Source of the DNA: Stenocarpella maydis
Lineage: Eukaryota; Ascomycota; Sordariomycetes; Diaporthales; Diaporthaceae
Reading direction: 5' to 3'
Assembly (NCBI GenBank): GCA_002270565.1
Contig: NQMI01000001.1
Coordinates: 992,396-1,056,395 of the forward strand
Length of the DNA stretch: 64,000 nt
The notes under the pieces were generated by a model that made no database searches, was not told the origin of the DNA, and was given only the letters and a program-made list of their open reading frames with translations. A program made the translations under genes and the position numbers. Below, in pieces: positions 48,837 through 60,040 of this stretch (its first letter is position 1; each line of letters opens with the position of its first letter).

Positions 48837-49852
48837 TTGATCTCTCCCCTCCTTTGTTGGTGCCAGCTGCTCCAACCTTATTCTTGCTATCTTGTCCAAC
48901 CTCGAGGACCAACCTCTTTTCGACTTCTCATCTGTGCCCTCAAGAGTATATACTCTCTCGGCTGTTTCCAAAGCGGACCTGCTCACAACGGCGTCAAGGT
49001 CCTGGAATCTTTGTGCGATCCTCCTCATTGATACCACCATTTCTCCAGCCGATCCTAAGCTTTGCGAAGGCGCCGACGTCCGACGGCGCTCATTTCCACT
49101 GTCGTTATATTGCTGCTGTCTACCAGAGCAAATGGCTCTACGTACACGATCCCAAGGCAGCAGCATTTCCACCAACAGCCACAAACGTGTTCAGGACATT
49201 AAAATTTCACTAGCATTTGGGGGGGCGTCCCGAAGGCGTTACGCCGGAAAAAGAGGAGTGTTTTGCATCAGTGAATTGGTTTATGGAAAAGGTCCGTTAT
49301 AGGTTTGGGTTTTCTACAGGAATTATCTCGGCTGCGTTTGGAGAACGCGGATTTTCTGTTGCGCATTGGGAATAGAGAGGACGGATAAAATCCCATCATG
49401 GCAGGCGCTGCCATTGATGGCCAGCCACGGTTAGAATCATGACATTTCCACACCCCACAAAGGCGGGTTTTGCGGTGATTTCCATTCCTCGGCGGGTATC
49501 CTGCCAGGTTCTGTGCCGCCGTCTGGTGCTCAGTGAACCAAGGTTGTGATGGAAGAAGCCCTGCTCTATGGCTGCCCACCCGAGGCACCATGTACAGACA
49601 CCCCCTGCCCCGACCCCAACCCTGGTTGTGCTTGATACTTTATCATGCCCCTAGAATGGTCATTGACTCCCTCGTTCATAGAATAAAGCCTCACCCGCCC
49701 ATGCAGCAAGCACAGTAGAATTTCTCCCACCTCCACGACGGCGCTTTATCTCCAGCCGTCCACATTTACTCGTCCAAGCCTCTCCAAACACCACCCCCCC
49801 CCCAATTTCTACCAACATCAATATCCCAACATCCGACGATCTGCGTCACCTG
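48837..49852. other. Intergenic 3' of Rsr1/Krev-1
   Basis: No gene is recognised in about 1 kb. A 10-C run lies at 49794-49803. Several short frames are unrelated to known families. Confidence 0.4.
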
Positions 49853-50188
49853 CTAGACTTGGCTAAGAAGCCTGATATCCTCCGAGTAGAGGCAGGCGTA
49901 TACCAAGAGTCCTAGGCCCACAGACGGCACGATTGGGCCGAGGCAGCGACGAAGAGCAGGACAGATGGAGTCGTTCGCCCTCGCCGCCGAGCACTCGGGC
50001 GCCATAAGCCACGTCCACACGCTGACCGTCAGCTCCGCCGTCGTCGGCGTCGCCAGGGAGCTGAGGCTGGCTGTGACTGTTGCCGTCGCGGGCTGGGTTG
50101 CCGTCGCAGGGGTCAGGGCGCTTGCTTCTATGGGGGCGCGGGGGTCTGCGAGGGGGGAGTAGGCCGGCGGGCGGGACGGGCTTGCCAT
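49853..50188 (-). CDS. Putative small protein with one hydrophobic segment
   Basis: A minus-strand frame from the ATG at 50188 reads 111 aa. It has strong GC bias at third positions, a Ser/Pro/Thr/Ala-rich N-terminal half (MASPSRPPAYSPLADPRAPI and on), and a hydrophobic segment near the end (PIVPSVGLGLLVYACLYS). The frame stays open upstream to 50308. I know no family. Codon use argues for coding, but the plus strand in the same place is also open, so a shadow of composition bias is possible. Confidence 0.35.
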   Translation of the reverse strand: MASPSRPPAYSPLADPRAPIEASALTPATATQPATATVTASLSSLATPTTAELTVSVWTWLMAPECSAARANDSICPALRRCLGPIVPSVGLGLLVYACLYSEDIRLLSQV

Positions 50189-50922
50189 TGCGAGGCAAGA
50201 CGGTAACCCTACTTTGCGAGAGCCCGGGGGTGAGCTGTCAGCCAGGACTGGCCTCCTCGTCGTGGCCAAGCAGGCCATTAGCCCAGTCTTGCACCGGTAC
50301 GGACACAAGTATCTGCGAAGGAAGATGCGTCTGGACTCTTGGCCGCCAGATCTTTGCCAAGAATGTTTCGAACTTGCGGTGATGAGCTGTCGTGCTGTCG
50401 ACCGAGGTCATTGTTCACGCTTGGGCACGCGCAAGGCTGCCGAGGACCCTCGGACGTCGTGGGCTCTGACCCAGATGCGGAGCTGGGCCCTATATGCGCG
50501 TCAATAGAAACATTGTGTATATGTTTATCGGCAAGCCCAGTACCTACGGTACGCACCGGCACGCTCTTACGTCTCTTGGGGCCTTCAGGGCTCTTGGCGT
50601 CTGATGCCAGACCGTCCTGCATAATCCGTCCTTCCTCCGCCCTTCTTCCTCATTGGGCTGGCTGGAGATGCTTTCGCGAATAAAGTTTACATGTTCGATC
50701 GTCTGGGACGTGCGCCGGTATGACTCGCATTATCACTTGTGTCTATAATGCGGCTGAATATGGTTTCAGTGTTGTGCGGCAAGGCTCATATAGAGAACTT
50801 GTATTGCATTCCGACTCCGCAACCCGACAAGTATCGCAGCCTGCTTCATTCCCGAAAGCGATGTTTTAAAGAAAGATCCCTGCCGACTCGCTAGCATCAG
50901 AAGTACAGAACCATCACACCCC
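50189..50922. promoter_or_regulatory. Upstream region of the SAT4-type gene
   Basis: About 730 bp with no supported gene. An AATAAA hexamer (plus strand) is near 50681. Confidence 0.3.
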
Positions 50923-52726
50923 ATGGCTGACCAGGCAACACGAGTGGAAGGTGCCGAGCCACCACCGCCTGGCCAAGAAGCCGACATCAATCACCCAGGG
51001 GATGCACTCTATAGCATCAGCCTGGGGATATCATTGCTGACGCTTGTCCTGCCGATGCCCTTCCTCCTGCTGCGCGGGTACACCGCCTGGAAGATCTCAA
51101 CCCGCCCCAGACTCGACGACTGGTCCTGCGCGACGGCGTGCCTGTTGGGAATCGCCTACCTCACCAGCGGCGTCGTCTTCGCCGCGCACGGCGGCGGGCA
51201 CCACGTGTGGGATGTCACAGGCCCGCAGCTGCAGGAAATCCTGGAGACGACCTACTGGAGCTCGGTCGTGTACGGCGCCGCCGCTTTTTTCATCAAGGCC
51301 ACGCTGCTCCTCGTCGTGGTGAGGGTTTCCCGCGCAAAGAGGCTCCCCAAGTATCTGGGATACTGTCTCATGACCGTCATGGCGGGATACTATGTCCCAG
51401 TGACTGTCCTCAAGATCGTGACGTGCATGCCCGTCTCGGCCTACTGGGATGGTGGTGGAGGCTCTCCTTGTTATTGCCGCCCTATCTTTCTGGTGGACGC
51501 TATCGGGGCGTCTGCCACGGACATGATCCTATTGCTCATGGGAGTGCCATTGTTGTGGACTTTTTTGGAGGTCAGAGCGAAGATGTGGCTTATTTTAGTG
51601 GCCGGAATCGTGAGTATTTACTTGCCACGCCTCTCTTGCGTCGAAAGGACTATGGCCCACGTGCAAGAATTAGTGCAGCAAGTCCGAAGGGGGCTTCAAG
51701 AAGTACTGACATTCATTAGATCGCAACATCTGTATCGCTCGTCCGCATGGTTCTTATCCTCTCCCTCGAGGTGGTGAAGGACCCAGCGTTGGATTTCGTC
51801 AGACTGAACTTGTTTGGGTACGTCCAAAGCCTCGCAAGCACGTTCTTTCATATCAACCTTCATAATTACTCACTGCCAGGAGACATGACTAACCAGCGAA
51901 ACCAATGACAAGTCAAATCGAAATTGCGGTAGGCCTAATATGTACTTGCCTACCGACGGTGGACGACTATTTACAGTCCAGAAAAGGACCCGATAGCAAC
52001 TTACAGAGGTCTCAACCCAGTATGAGGTTCAGAAATCACAGTCTTCTGGATACCAGTAGCTCTCTACGTCGGAGGCTGGATACGCCTGAAGGGACTGCAC
52101 CGGCGGGTGGTCAAGTGGAGAGGGAGACTCTGGCCACTAGAGCATATAGCCGAGCAATATCGCTACACCCTCCATCGTACAGCCTACAGCCGCCAGCCGT
52201 GAGAGGCCATGCAACGCCTCCTACCTCCCTGGGATCAGCGGCACAGAACACACCCGCGGCATACCAGGCCAACGACACGCCACCTCCCATCCCACAGAAG
52301 AGCACTGCCAGGCTCTCCATGTACCGCAAGTCGTGGGGCCCTGCCACAACCCTCTCCAGCTACGTGGATGCGGGAACGCAGGCCCCGGAGAACGGCGCAC
52401 CGGTAGGATACAGCCCAGAGACCCGGTCCGACTCGTCACTCGACGAAAAGCACTGGCTGCCATGCTTGGCGCCGCCATTATTCTCTGAAGTGCGAGGGAT
52501 ATTTCCAATACCAGAAGTCATCACGCCCGTCTCGACGGCTTCATCTGCGCGGCACTCCCCGGGGATGCTCCGGTTGTCTCCGCGGTGGAATCGGTGGGCT
52601 AGGTCGCCTGCCAGAAGTCCAAGTCCGCCAATTTTGCCTGTTGGAGACGTGCTCAAGAGTCTTGATCCGCCACCGAGATGGCAGAGTAGACATGAAGACC
52701 ACAATTATCGCCCTTGTTCTGTCTAA
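50923..52726 (+). CDS. Seven-helix SAT4/Pth11-type fungal membrane protein
   Basis: Exons 50923-51609, 51720-51817 and 51913-52726 give 532 aa. The start has context CACCCCATGG. Seven helices are visible: ISLGISLLTLVLPMPFLLL, CATACLLGIAYLTSGVVFAA, YGAAAFFIKATLLLVVVRV, YLGYCLMTVMAGYYVPVTVL, FLVDAIGASATDMILLLMGV, ILVAGIIATSVSLVRMVLIL and QIEIAVGLICTCLP. The loop CMPVSAYWDGGGGSPCYCR carries the Cys pattern of this family. Helices 6 and 7 are each completed across introns; the second acceptor is AAG at 51912, since the nearer CAG at 51896 breaks helix 7. No CFEM domain precedes the helices. The ~270-residue cytoplasmic tail is Ser/Pro-rich. SAT4/rhodopsin-fungal proteins include Pth11-like surface sensors; ligand and pathway are unknown. 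Confidence 0.85.
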
Positions 52727-53503
52727 TAGAGGCCGGTGGAAAACGCTGCGTTGAAATTATTGATCAAAAGATTCAACATTGTGACCATCCCCTACTTGTA
52801 CCCAAGTCTAAGTACTATACCCTATGCGAAGAACAACAGATGCGTGCTTGAAGCTGAAGACGTTCCTCGGGCCCGGAGACATAGGCTCTGTTGAAATCTG
52901 TAATGAACACTTTGGTATAGTTAAGCTTCTGGCCGCGGTACGCACAATTTACAGCAGCCAACGTTAGTCTTGAGGAATTGCCTTTCCAATGCCACCGTAT
53001 TCATATTACTTCAGTACCTCTACTTTCGACATCAGGTTTCCGGTTCTGTTGAGATTAGTCTACACTGGGCGAGGCACAAAGACGCCTCAATGCCTCACTG
53101 TCAAATTTCAGGTTTAAAACAACTCACGATTAGATTCAGCTACTGCGTAATAAATCAGGCGTTGCCACACAGAACTCACATCCTGAACCGATCTTAGCTG
53201 CATGGTGAAGAGTGCGACTGGCTGTCTTATCCGGCTACCTAAGAAGTAATACAAGCATGCATTTGCTGCGGGATAGACTGGCTACCTAGGTACGATTAGC
53301 GCTCACAAACCTGACAGATGTAGGCTCTGGGGTAATTAAATTCTAGAGACTCTGAAGGGGAACGTGGTAAAGGGACAGATTGCATTCTCTACGAGGATGC
53401 AGTCACTACACCATGCAAAAAGTGTTCAGGCCTAGGTATATCATCGTTTCTTGGGTCGGCGAGTCTTGATTTTGAGCACAGAGGCTTACCTTTTCGCAGT
53501 ATT
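52727..53503. other. Intergenic, nothing recognised
   Basis: Nearly 800 bp of lower GC content without a supported gene. CTACCTAGGTA and CCTAGGTA words occur near 53281 and 53432. Confidence 0.4.
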
Positions 53504-54540
53504 TTGGTCTGGATCGCGAGAACGGTAGTCTCACTGCAGTCGACTTCGGCTTTCGCTCCTTACATCGAATTCTGCGCGTCTTCAGACCCAGCAACACCGA
53601 CTGTTTCCATCGATGCGTCATGGCTCACAACGTACGCCACGCTTGTACCGAACACAGTGGAGCTCCCCATCGGTCTTGGCTGTCAACCATACGTCCAGGT
53701 ATTGTTCAAGTCCGAGACGAAAAGTTTCAACCTTCCCGGGGGGGGGGGTTCTCCCACCTGTCCGTCAGTCCGATCGTCTCGAGCTATATCCCACCGGCCG
53801 TCCTCGGCCAGCTCGCTGTTTCTGTCAGCCTCTCTGCAGAAGCGGCGAGCGTGAAGGGGACGCGACGAGCTTGATCTATGCCGCCTGGAGGAGACGTCGG
53901 TGCCGTCGTGGTTCTCGGCCGCGGTGCCCTCAACCTACTCGTCGCAGATGCGAACGCTGAGGAACAGATCAATCAGTTTCGGCCCACTTCGTCGCCCACT
54001 CCGGCGACCCCTGTCTCCAATATCACATCATCTACAGGCAAGTACCGCCCGTCCAGGATGAATTCCGTCCCTTTTTGCTCGACCCCACCTGAACATGACA
54101 CGAGACTCCGGCGCCCAAAAAAAAGCAAGGCCTGGATCGCCGGCCCAGCCATCGGCAGCATCGCCACGAGCTGCCTCCTCGCGCTCGGGGTGTTCGTATA
54201 CCAACGGCGGCGCGAGCTTGAGGGCGACGCGTCCCAAGGGATGGGGGACAAGCCGCAGCTGCATTCCGACCACCTGCCGCCGAGGATATTGCACGACACA
54301 GACGCCTCGCAGGCTCCGTCCGAGGCCGACGATGGCGCGCTCCCGCAGATGGCCGCGAATGAGGCACCGGCTCGGGGGTTGGCGGCTGATCACCACCATC
54401 CTTCACCGACTTCAATGGGCGGCAAGGATGCCACGCATGCTGGGGCTCCTGTGGGACGTGAAAACCTCTGTAATGACCAAGGCGCACTTGCAGCACGGCC
54501 AGGTATGCAGAGCCATTTATTTCTCGGCAGGGTATGAAAT
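53504..54540 (+). pseudogene. Single-pass membrane protein, frame-broken
   Basis: Coding-like text is spread over three frames. From about 53530 one frame reads FAPYIEFCASSDPATPTVSI and on to QVLFKSETKSFNLPGGG. It breaks at an 11-G run (53738-53748), after which another frame reads GFSHLSVSPIVSSYIPPAVL and AVSVSLSAEAASVKGT. A third frame from about 53900 suggests SVPSWFSAAVPSTYS. The clearest part is the end (about 54110-54537): KKSKAWIAGPAIGSIATSCL and LALGVFVYQRRR, a membrane segment with basic stop-transfer, then a polar tail of about 130 residues. This is the usual layout of fungal extracellular-stalk, single-helix proteins. Introns and errors cannot be separated, so exact exons are not given. 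It may be a functional gene with a miscounted G run. Confidence 0.45.
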
Positions 54541-54670
54541 ATTGTATTAGTACATCTCACATGTGTATAAAGTAATCATCCCGAGCCTGAAACTGAAGGA
54601 TCCGAGCACACAAGACGACATACACGCCAATATGCCACACAGTCCTGTTACAAGAATTTGCACTGCTGAT

Positions 54671-57600
54671 TTACCTACTTTTCTTACCACCCCCGCCGGC
54701 GCCGTGACTATCATCATTATCGCCACTCTTCCGCCGTAAACTGCCCGGTCTCCTTGCCTCGAGGCTCTTCAGCCTGTTCCCAAGGCTCAACCTTGCGGCA
54801 GACACTCCCGGGCCAAGGGGGCTGGGCTTAGCAGGCGTGTTCGAAGAATTCGTCGACGGTAGGGAGGCGAGGCTGTCGCCCTCGCCCTCGCTCTCGAAGG
54901 GGGATCTCACCACCTGGAAGCCCGAGACCCCTGCAGTGGAGTCCGGCCCGGCTGCGGGGATAGTAGACTGATGATCATCAGCATCGCCCTCGGGGCCTAT
55001 CGAAAACGGCGCCGGCGCAGACTTTCTTCTCAGCCTGCTCACCATGACCGCGGCCTTGCCAAGCCCAGTCCCGGAGGATGAGGGGCTCCCGCTGCCACTG
55101 CCACTGCCGCTCCGTTCGCGTGTGATGTCCTTCTCTCCGTGGCTTGTCCTCGCCCTCGAGTGACCATAAGTCTCCGTTCTCTCGCGCGCCATGCCCAAAG
55201 CCGCCCTCATCGCCACCCAGGTCTCCACCTGCCCTTTGTCTGCCTCCTCGACACACTCGCAATCATCACCAGCTGGGCATTCGGTCTCCCCCATACTGTG
55301 CCACTCATGTAAACAGTTCTCGTGAAAGACACACCCGCAGCCCAGGCAGGCAGGGTAGAGCGCGTTGATGGCCTCGTGGCAGTACACACATGTGAGCTGC
55401 GTCTGGGTCCGCCTGCATCTCTCGCAGACACCGACAGCCCCTCCCAGAGACGGGTTCTCAGAATATTGCAGTGGTTGTAGCTGCGTCTCGTGGACACGGC
55501 AGATGCCTGTCACGTCCAGGCCGCGGCCGGATGCCTGCAACGTGTGCAATTGTTCGCGTTTGCCTCCAAGTATTATTGTAGGAGAGGTTGTGCCTGTGGC
55601 GGAGTGGCTAGCGTCGTGGACTGCGAATTCAATGCAGCTGCTGTCAGTGCTCAGACGTGCGCCGTCATTCCAGCCGCCCTCCTTAAGGACATTGAACTTC
55701 ATTATTTCCAATCGTGCTAGAGGAAGACACCACATTTGCAGTATCTCAGCGTACGCGTAGCGATAGCCTGCATAATCAGCCCCCCGGCTCGGGTCTAGCA
55801 GAGAGGTGGCTAGCCATCCGTCGTCATCAAATGCGGACTCGTCTTCCACCGTCACCGTCACGCTGACTGGTATGGTGGAGACAAGCTCGTCGCGGCGGAA
55901 TTCGTCATCTGAAATGGATGTCCTCGCTGTCTCCGTGGCCTCTGAGGGGGCCCCGAAATAAGTCGACCCTCCCCATGTGATATTACCATGGATGTGCGAT
56001 ATGTTCTCCATGATCCTTTCGGCAGGACTGGGGCGTTTGCGCCCTGGAGGGGATGAAGAGGTCAATGAAGTAAACCCACGCGGTATACCCGACGTGAATG
56101 TCGACGCTAGAGCAGACTGAGACCGACGAATAGAGCGATCGTTTGGGGAGGTGGAGAGGCTCTGAGTGTGATCTATCTCGCTGAGATGGTGGTCTTTGAA
56201 AAACCTGTGCGGCGGCGTCTCACCAGTCGAGTACGACTGTGACGAGGGATCTCCCATCCAGAGTACATCTGGACTCTGTGGATCCGAGAAAACAATAGGC
56301 GTCTGCGACGTTCGAGGTGTAGTGACTGCTGAGCTGTAGCCACTCCTCCGCTCGGTGTTCCAGTCTGCGGCGTCTGACGGAAAGTATTCCAGCGAGAACG
56401 ATGGCGCTTTCATTGGCAGCGGCGTCTCCGGTTGGGTCAAGCAAGATTCAGCATACGAGACACTGTCCTCTGTTGACGACTCCCCAAAGATGCATGATAG
56501 CATCGCTAACATCTGAACGTCCCCTGCTTGCTCGAAATAGTCGAAAAGATCACGGACAAAATCCTGCGCGAGGGGGTGATGGCCCCATTTGACCCGTCCT
56601 CTAAGGAGCTCGCCGTTGCCTGGATTGTGGCCCTGACTCCTGTGCTTCGAAATGGCATCCCTAGCGATGACAAGGACAGGCCTGTCTTTATGGCGATGCT
56701 CATGGAGCTCCAGCGGGATGTCTGATCGCAGGAGAAGTGCTGCGTATCTCCATATGTTGGTCAAATCATGGTAACCATACTTCTCTGCCACGCGAGCATT
56801 GTGCTCGCAGATGTAAGCTCCGTCGCCGAAAATAATGTACTCCTCGGCAAACTGCTTCTTCGACGGTAGCATGTCCCGAATATCATACAACGATACTATA
56901 TTCTTCGGTCGTCCGGGTCGGCGACGATTCGTACCGGTTCCGGTCCCCGTACCTGTACCTGCGCCTGTTCCTCCGCCACTGGAACGAAGTGACTCGTTGG
57001 CACTCCAAGTTTTGTGGAGGCGGCGTCCTGGCCGGTACCACAGACTGATCTTGTGCATGGTAGTCATTTCTGAATCGCTCGAAGACGACGAGTCGTCTGA
57101 ATCATCGGACATGGCTGATGCATCATCATTTACCGAGGCTTCACCATCAAGGTAGCGCTGCCGTGGGGAAGGTTCATGAGGGAGACGACCAAAGCCAGCG
57201 AATGTTGGCTGATCTTTTGGACGTTCTCTGAAAGTCTCATTCGGGCTGAAAAGCAAAGCCTTGGCTTCCTTGGTTGGAAAGAAGGTGGCCAGCCGTCCGT
57301 CATTGGAAAACCGAGCGCCACAGGTTCTTATCACAGGAGGTATGGCAGGCCGGTGGCTCGGAGCCAGTGTATTATCGATCTCAGTGCTCGCGCTGAGTTC
57401 TTGTGACATAGACATTGATGCTGACGCCCCAGCTGGGATATCATTATCAGAGTCCTCACTCGAGCTTTCGTCAGCAAGAACGTCTATCCCGTCATCAAGA
57501 TCGCGCACGTTCTTGAAGAAGGTTGTGCTTTGCGTCAAGTCGGCCTCTCCAAGCAGGTAGGAAAAGGCCGCAGCAAGGCAATTCTGTTTGCGTTTTAAGA

Positions 57601-59350
57601 ATTGCTGAGCAATCTGGTGAACCTCGTTCTCGAGCTTCTCATGAGCACCGGGCGGCATGAAAGCGTTTCTCTCGATGATAAACTTGGGCGCTTTGTTCTT
57701 GGGATAGGCATGTGGGATATCGACCTTGACCTTTATGAAGATGTCTTCACCCTCGACGCCCCACGGGCCCTTCAGGGAGGCATTGAGTATGAGCGTGTCC
57801 ATATCAATGCTGTCCCACTTGACGTTGGGCAGTTGAGTGCTGATTCTGACGAACTCCTCTTGGAGTGACTCGGGCTCCCCCCACTGGTCGTCATGGAAGC
57901 CCAGGCCAAACATTGAGGAATCCTTGGACGCTGCTCGTTGCGGAAAGTCGGTACTCGATTTCCTCTTAGTCATCGTAATGCCTCTCATCCAATTCATCTG
58001 AGCCTGGCTTCTGTCCACTTTGCCCGTCCTCGAATTCTTGGCCTTCATCGAGGGCCCTTTCCAGGATGGTCCGGTCCGGTAGGACGGGAGCTTCATGCCC
58101 AGGGTAAGAGCACTCTGGCGAGAGGACCCGGTTCGGGAATCGCTCATTGTAGCCGTACGTCGATGATGGTTCCCATCATCTACTGTCCGAAAGGTCTTGT
58201 ACTTGGCTCCCTTTCTGGTTATAACCAGGTTTGTCGATGCTGCCATGCCCTTGACGTGTCCCACCAACTCTAAAATCCGTGGTTCCGGCCGTGTCAAACG
58301 CAGCTTGTTGTCTTCGCCCCAAGATACGAGCTGAAACTCGCGGTTGTCGAGCCTGTCTTCGGTGATGCCACCGCGGGCTCTCCAGAGGAATTCCTTGGCT
58401 TTATGACTTCCATGACCCTCAAACGTCGCCACTGGCTCGACGTGCCTGTCAACAGGGGTATCAGGGCCCATGCGTCGATCGAAAAGATACAGGTGTCCGG
58501 GCTCATTCTTAGGCATAGCCAAGAGGCCGCGGCCGAAGGGAGTATGCCTCGCACGCCAGACAGGGAATGCTGTCTCGATGACTCTTTCCGGGACATCTTC
58601 GCTATTTCTGTAATCCCAGAACTTGATACTCTTGTCCAAGGAGCAAGTCACGATGGCGGTGGCAGTGAAGCGATTCCAATCGATGCCGTAGATCTTGGAA
58701 GTATGGGCACTGATAGATCTCAGTGGCTCAGACGACTTCCGCTCGTCCCATATATGCAGCCACCTGTCGTGAGAGGATGCAATTATGAATGGATCTTGGC
58801 GATTGTATTTGACCTGCGTGGCACCGGCAAACCAATCGCAGAACGTGACAGCCGGCTGCCTTGGCCGCCTGAGATCCCAGCAGTGGACGTAGCCATCTAC
58901 AGCGCAGGTTGCCAGGAGGTCAGGATGGTGGGCGGAGAAGTTGATATCGGTGATTGCCCGGGTGTGTCCCTGCAGTGAATGCTCAATGGCGCCAGAAGTT
59001 GAATCATCCCGGAGGTTCAAATTCCAGACGAGGCATCGATGGTTGGCGGTAGACGCGACCCAGTAGTCTCGCGCGGCGAAAGGGGACCACTGGACATCAA
59101 CGACAAGCCACGGGAGCCCATGGCTGCTCAGGCGTCGAGGCGGGCTGTAGGGAGAGTCGAGGTCGATGATGGCCAATCCTTCTGGGGACGCAAGAGCGAC
59201 GTCTCGGCCGGAGGGTGAGATTGTGGCAGAGCCGACGAGGCCATCGACATGGATTGTGCCATCCGCATCAAAACTCTCGCTCTCGTAGGCCGATTTGATA
59301 GTCTTCACCTTCTTGGGCGAAGCCTTGAGCTGGTCAAAGGCTAAGGGCAT
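54671..59350 (-). CDS. MTC5: SEA/GATOR2 complex subunit Mtc5/Sea3 (WDR59)
   Basis: One 4.68-kb exon encodes 1559 aa from the ATG at 59350. Domains in order: WD40 propeller (about 50-370; for example HPDLLATCAVDGYVHCWDLR and AIVTCSLDKSIKFWDYR); an RWD domain (about 505-605; DIFIKVKVDIPHAYPKNKAP); and a long low-complexity middle. A C-terminal RING-like zinc domain follows (about 1300-1370; CERCRRTQTQLTCVYCHEAI, then CLGCGCVFHENCLHEW and ECPAGDDCEC). A GTGAGTGTGTGTGT peptide is encoded by GGTACC/GGTACGG repeats near 56937-56966. The middle also has acidic Ser tracts (SDDSDDSSSSSDSE). WD40-RWD-RING order is diagnostic for WDR59/Mtc5, part of the vacuolar GATOR2/SEACAT subcomplex that relieves inhibition of TORC1. 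The gene is divergent from UBC13. Confidence 0.92.
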   Translation of the reverse strand: MPLAFDQLKASPKKVKTIKSAYESESFDADGTIHVDGLVGSATISPSGRDVALASPEGLAIIDLDSPYSPPRRLSSHGLPWLVVDVQWSPFAARDYWVASTANHRCLVWNLNLRDDSTSGAIEHSLQGHTRAITDINFSAHHPDLLATCAVDGYVHCWDLRRPRQPAVTFCDWFAGATQVKYNRQDPFIIASSHDRWLHIWDERKSSEPLRSISAHTSKIYGIDWNRFTATAIVTCSLDKSIKFWDYRNSEDVPERVIETAFPVWRARHTPFGRGLLAMPKNEPGHLYLFDRRMGPDTPVDRHVEPVATFEGHGSHKAKEFLWRARGGITEDRLDNREFQLVSWGEDNKLRLTRPEPRILELVGHVKGMAASTNLVITRKGAKYKTFRTVDDGNHHRRTATMSDSRTGSSRQSALTLGMKLPSYRTGPSWKGPSMKAKNSRTGKVDRSQAQMNWMRGITMTKRKSSTDFPQRAASKDSSMFGLGFHDDQWGEPESLQEEFVRISTQLPNVKWDSIDMDTLILNASLKGPWGVEGEDIFIKVKVDIPHAYPKNKAPKFIIERNAFMPPGAHEKLENEVHQIAQQFLKRKQNCLAAAFSYLLGEADLTQSTTFFKNVRDLDDGIDVLADESSSEDSDNDIPAGASASMSMSQELSASTEIDNTLAPSHRPAIPPVIRTCGARFSNDGRLATFFPTKEAKALLFSPNETFRERPKDQPTFAGFGRLPHEPSPRQRYLDGEASVNDDASAMSDDSDDSSSSSDSEMTTMHKISLWYRPGRRLHKTWSANESLRSSGGGTGAGTGTGTGTGTNRRRPGRPKNIVSLYDIRDMLPSKKQFAEEYIIFGDGAYICEHNARVAEKYGYHDLTNIWRYAALLLRSDIPLELHEHRHKDRPVLVIARDAISKHRSQGHNPGNGELLRGRVKWGHHPLAQDFVRDLFDYFEQAGDVQMLAMLSCIFGESSTEDSVSYAESCLTQPETPLPMKAPSFSLEYFPSDAADWNTERRSGYSSAVTTPRTSQTPIVFSDPQSPDVLWMGDPSSQSYSTGETPPHRFFKDHHLSEIDHTQSLSTSPNDRSIRRSQSALASTFTSGIPRGFTSLTSSSPPGRKRPSPAERIMENISHIHGNITWGGSTYFGAPSEATETARTSISDDEFRRDELVSTIPVSVTVTVEDESAFDDDGWLATSLLDPSRGADYAGYRYAYAEILQMWCLPLARLEIMKFNVLKEGGWNDGARLSTDSSCIEFAVHDASHSATGTTSPTIILGGKREQLHTLQASGRGLDVTGICRVHETQLQPLQYSENPSLGGAVGVCERCRRTQTQLTCVYCHEAINALYPACLGCGCVFHENCLHEWHSMGETECPAGDDCECVEEADKGQVETWVAMRAALGMARERTETYGHSRARTSHGEKDITRERSGSGSGSGSPSSSGTGLGKAAVMVSRLRRKSAPAPFSIGPEGDADDHQSTIPAAGPDSTAGVSGFQVVRSPFESEGEGDSLASLPSTNSSNTPAKPSPLGPGVSAARLSLGNRLKSLEARRPGSLRRKSGDNDDSHGAGGGGKKSR

Positions 59351-60040
59351 GATGAGGGTGCCGGAGGGTTGGCATGTCTCGTATGGACCATGCTTGGTTT
59401 AGTCACGAGGGGACTGCTCCTCGGATCGTGTTTTGGGCGGGGCGGGTCATTATTTCAAACCGAATGGGGAAGTGTATGCAGAGGAAGGCGTTGGAAAGAG
59501 GAGCCTGGCAAATTCGGGTCTCACAACATGGCAAAGTCGCACCTAGACCATAGCATGACAAACTGAGGTCGACAAGACCGGGGCCCGTCTCCCAACATGC
59601 AGCTTGCACTGAGGTAGCAAATACAGTACCCCTGCAGCCGCTCGGGCTGGGTACTTACGAAACCCCTTATCTAATCAGGCTGCCCCCTCCTTGGCAGGAC
59701 ATCCCACCAAGCACCCTGACGACTGACTGGTAACGGTAGCCAGAGAGTGACAGATGATACCATCATCCGTCATCGTCAAGTCTGGCCTGTGATCTTTCCC
59801 ACTGCACACATAATACCGCTGTCTCTCCGCAACCCACGCGCCATCCTTGGCCCACTGCCATACCCTGCAGATATACCACATTCAAGCTCTCAGGTCGATA
59901 GCTGTACTCCCCGCGCATCCGTACCCAGAAGAGACTTGTGACAGTCTGTCTCGCGGAACATCTCGACCGTCCAAGGTTTTCCTCCGCCACGAACCGCTTC
60001 AATCAGCTGTATCACCCAGCAGTAATAGGATCGCCCGACC
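59351..60040. promoter_or_regulatory. Divergent intergenic region, MTC5 / UBC13
   Basis: These 690 bp must carry both promoters. No repeat, RNA gene or extra coding frame is evident. Confidence 0.4.

Noticed and set aside
51896..51912. CAG acceptor at 51896 for the second intron of the SAT4-type gene
   Set aside because: It puts helix 7 out of frame. The AAG acceptor at 51912 restores QIEIAVGLICTCLP.
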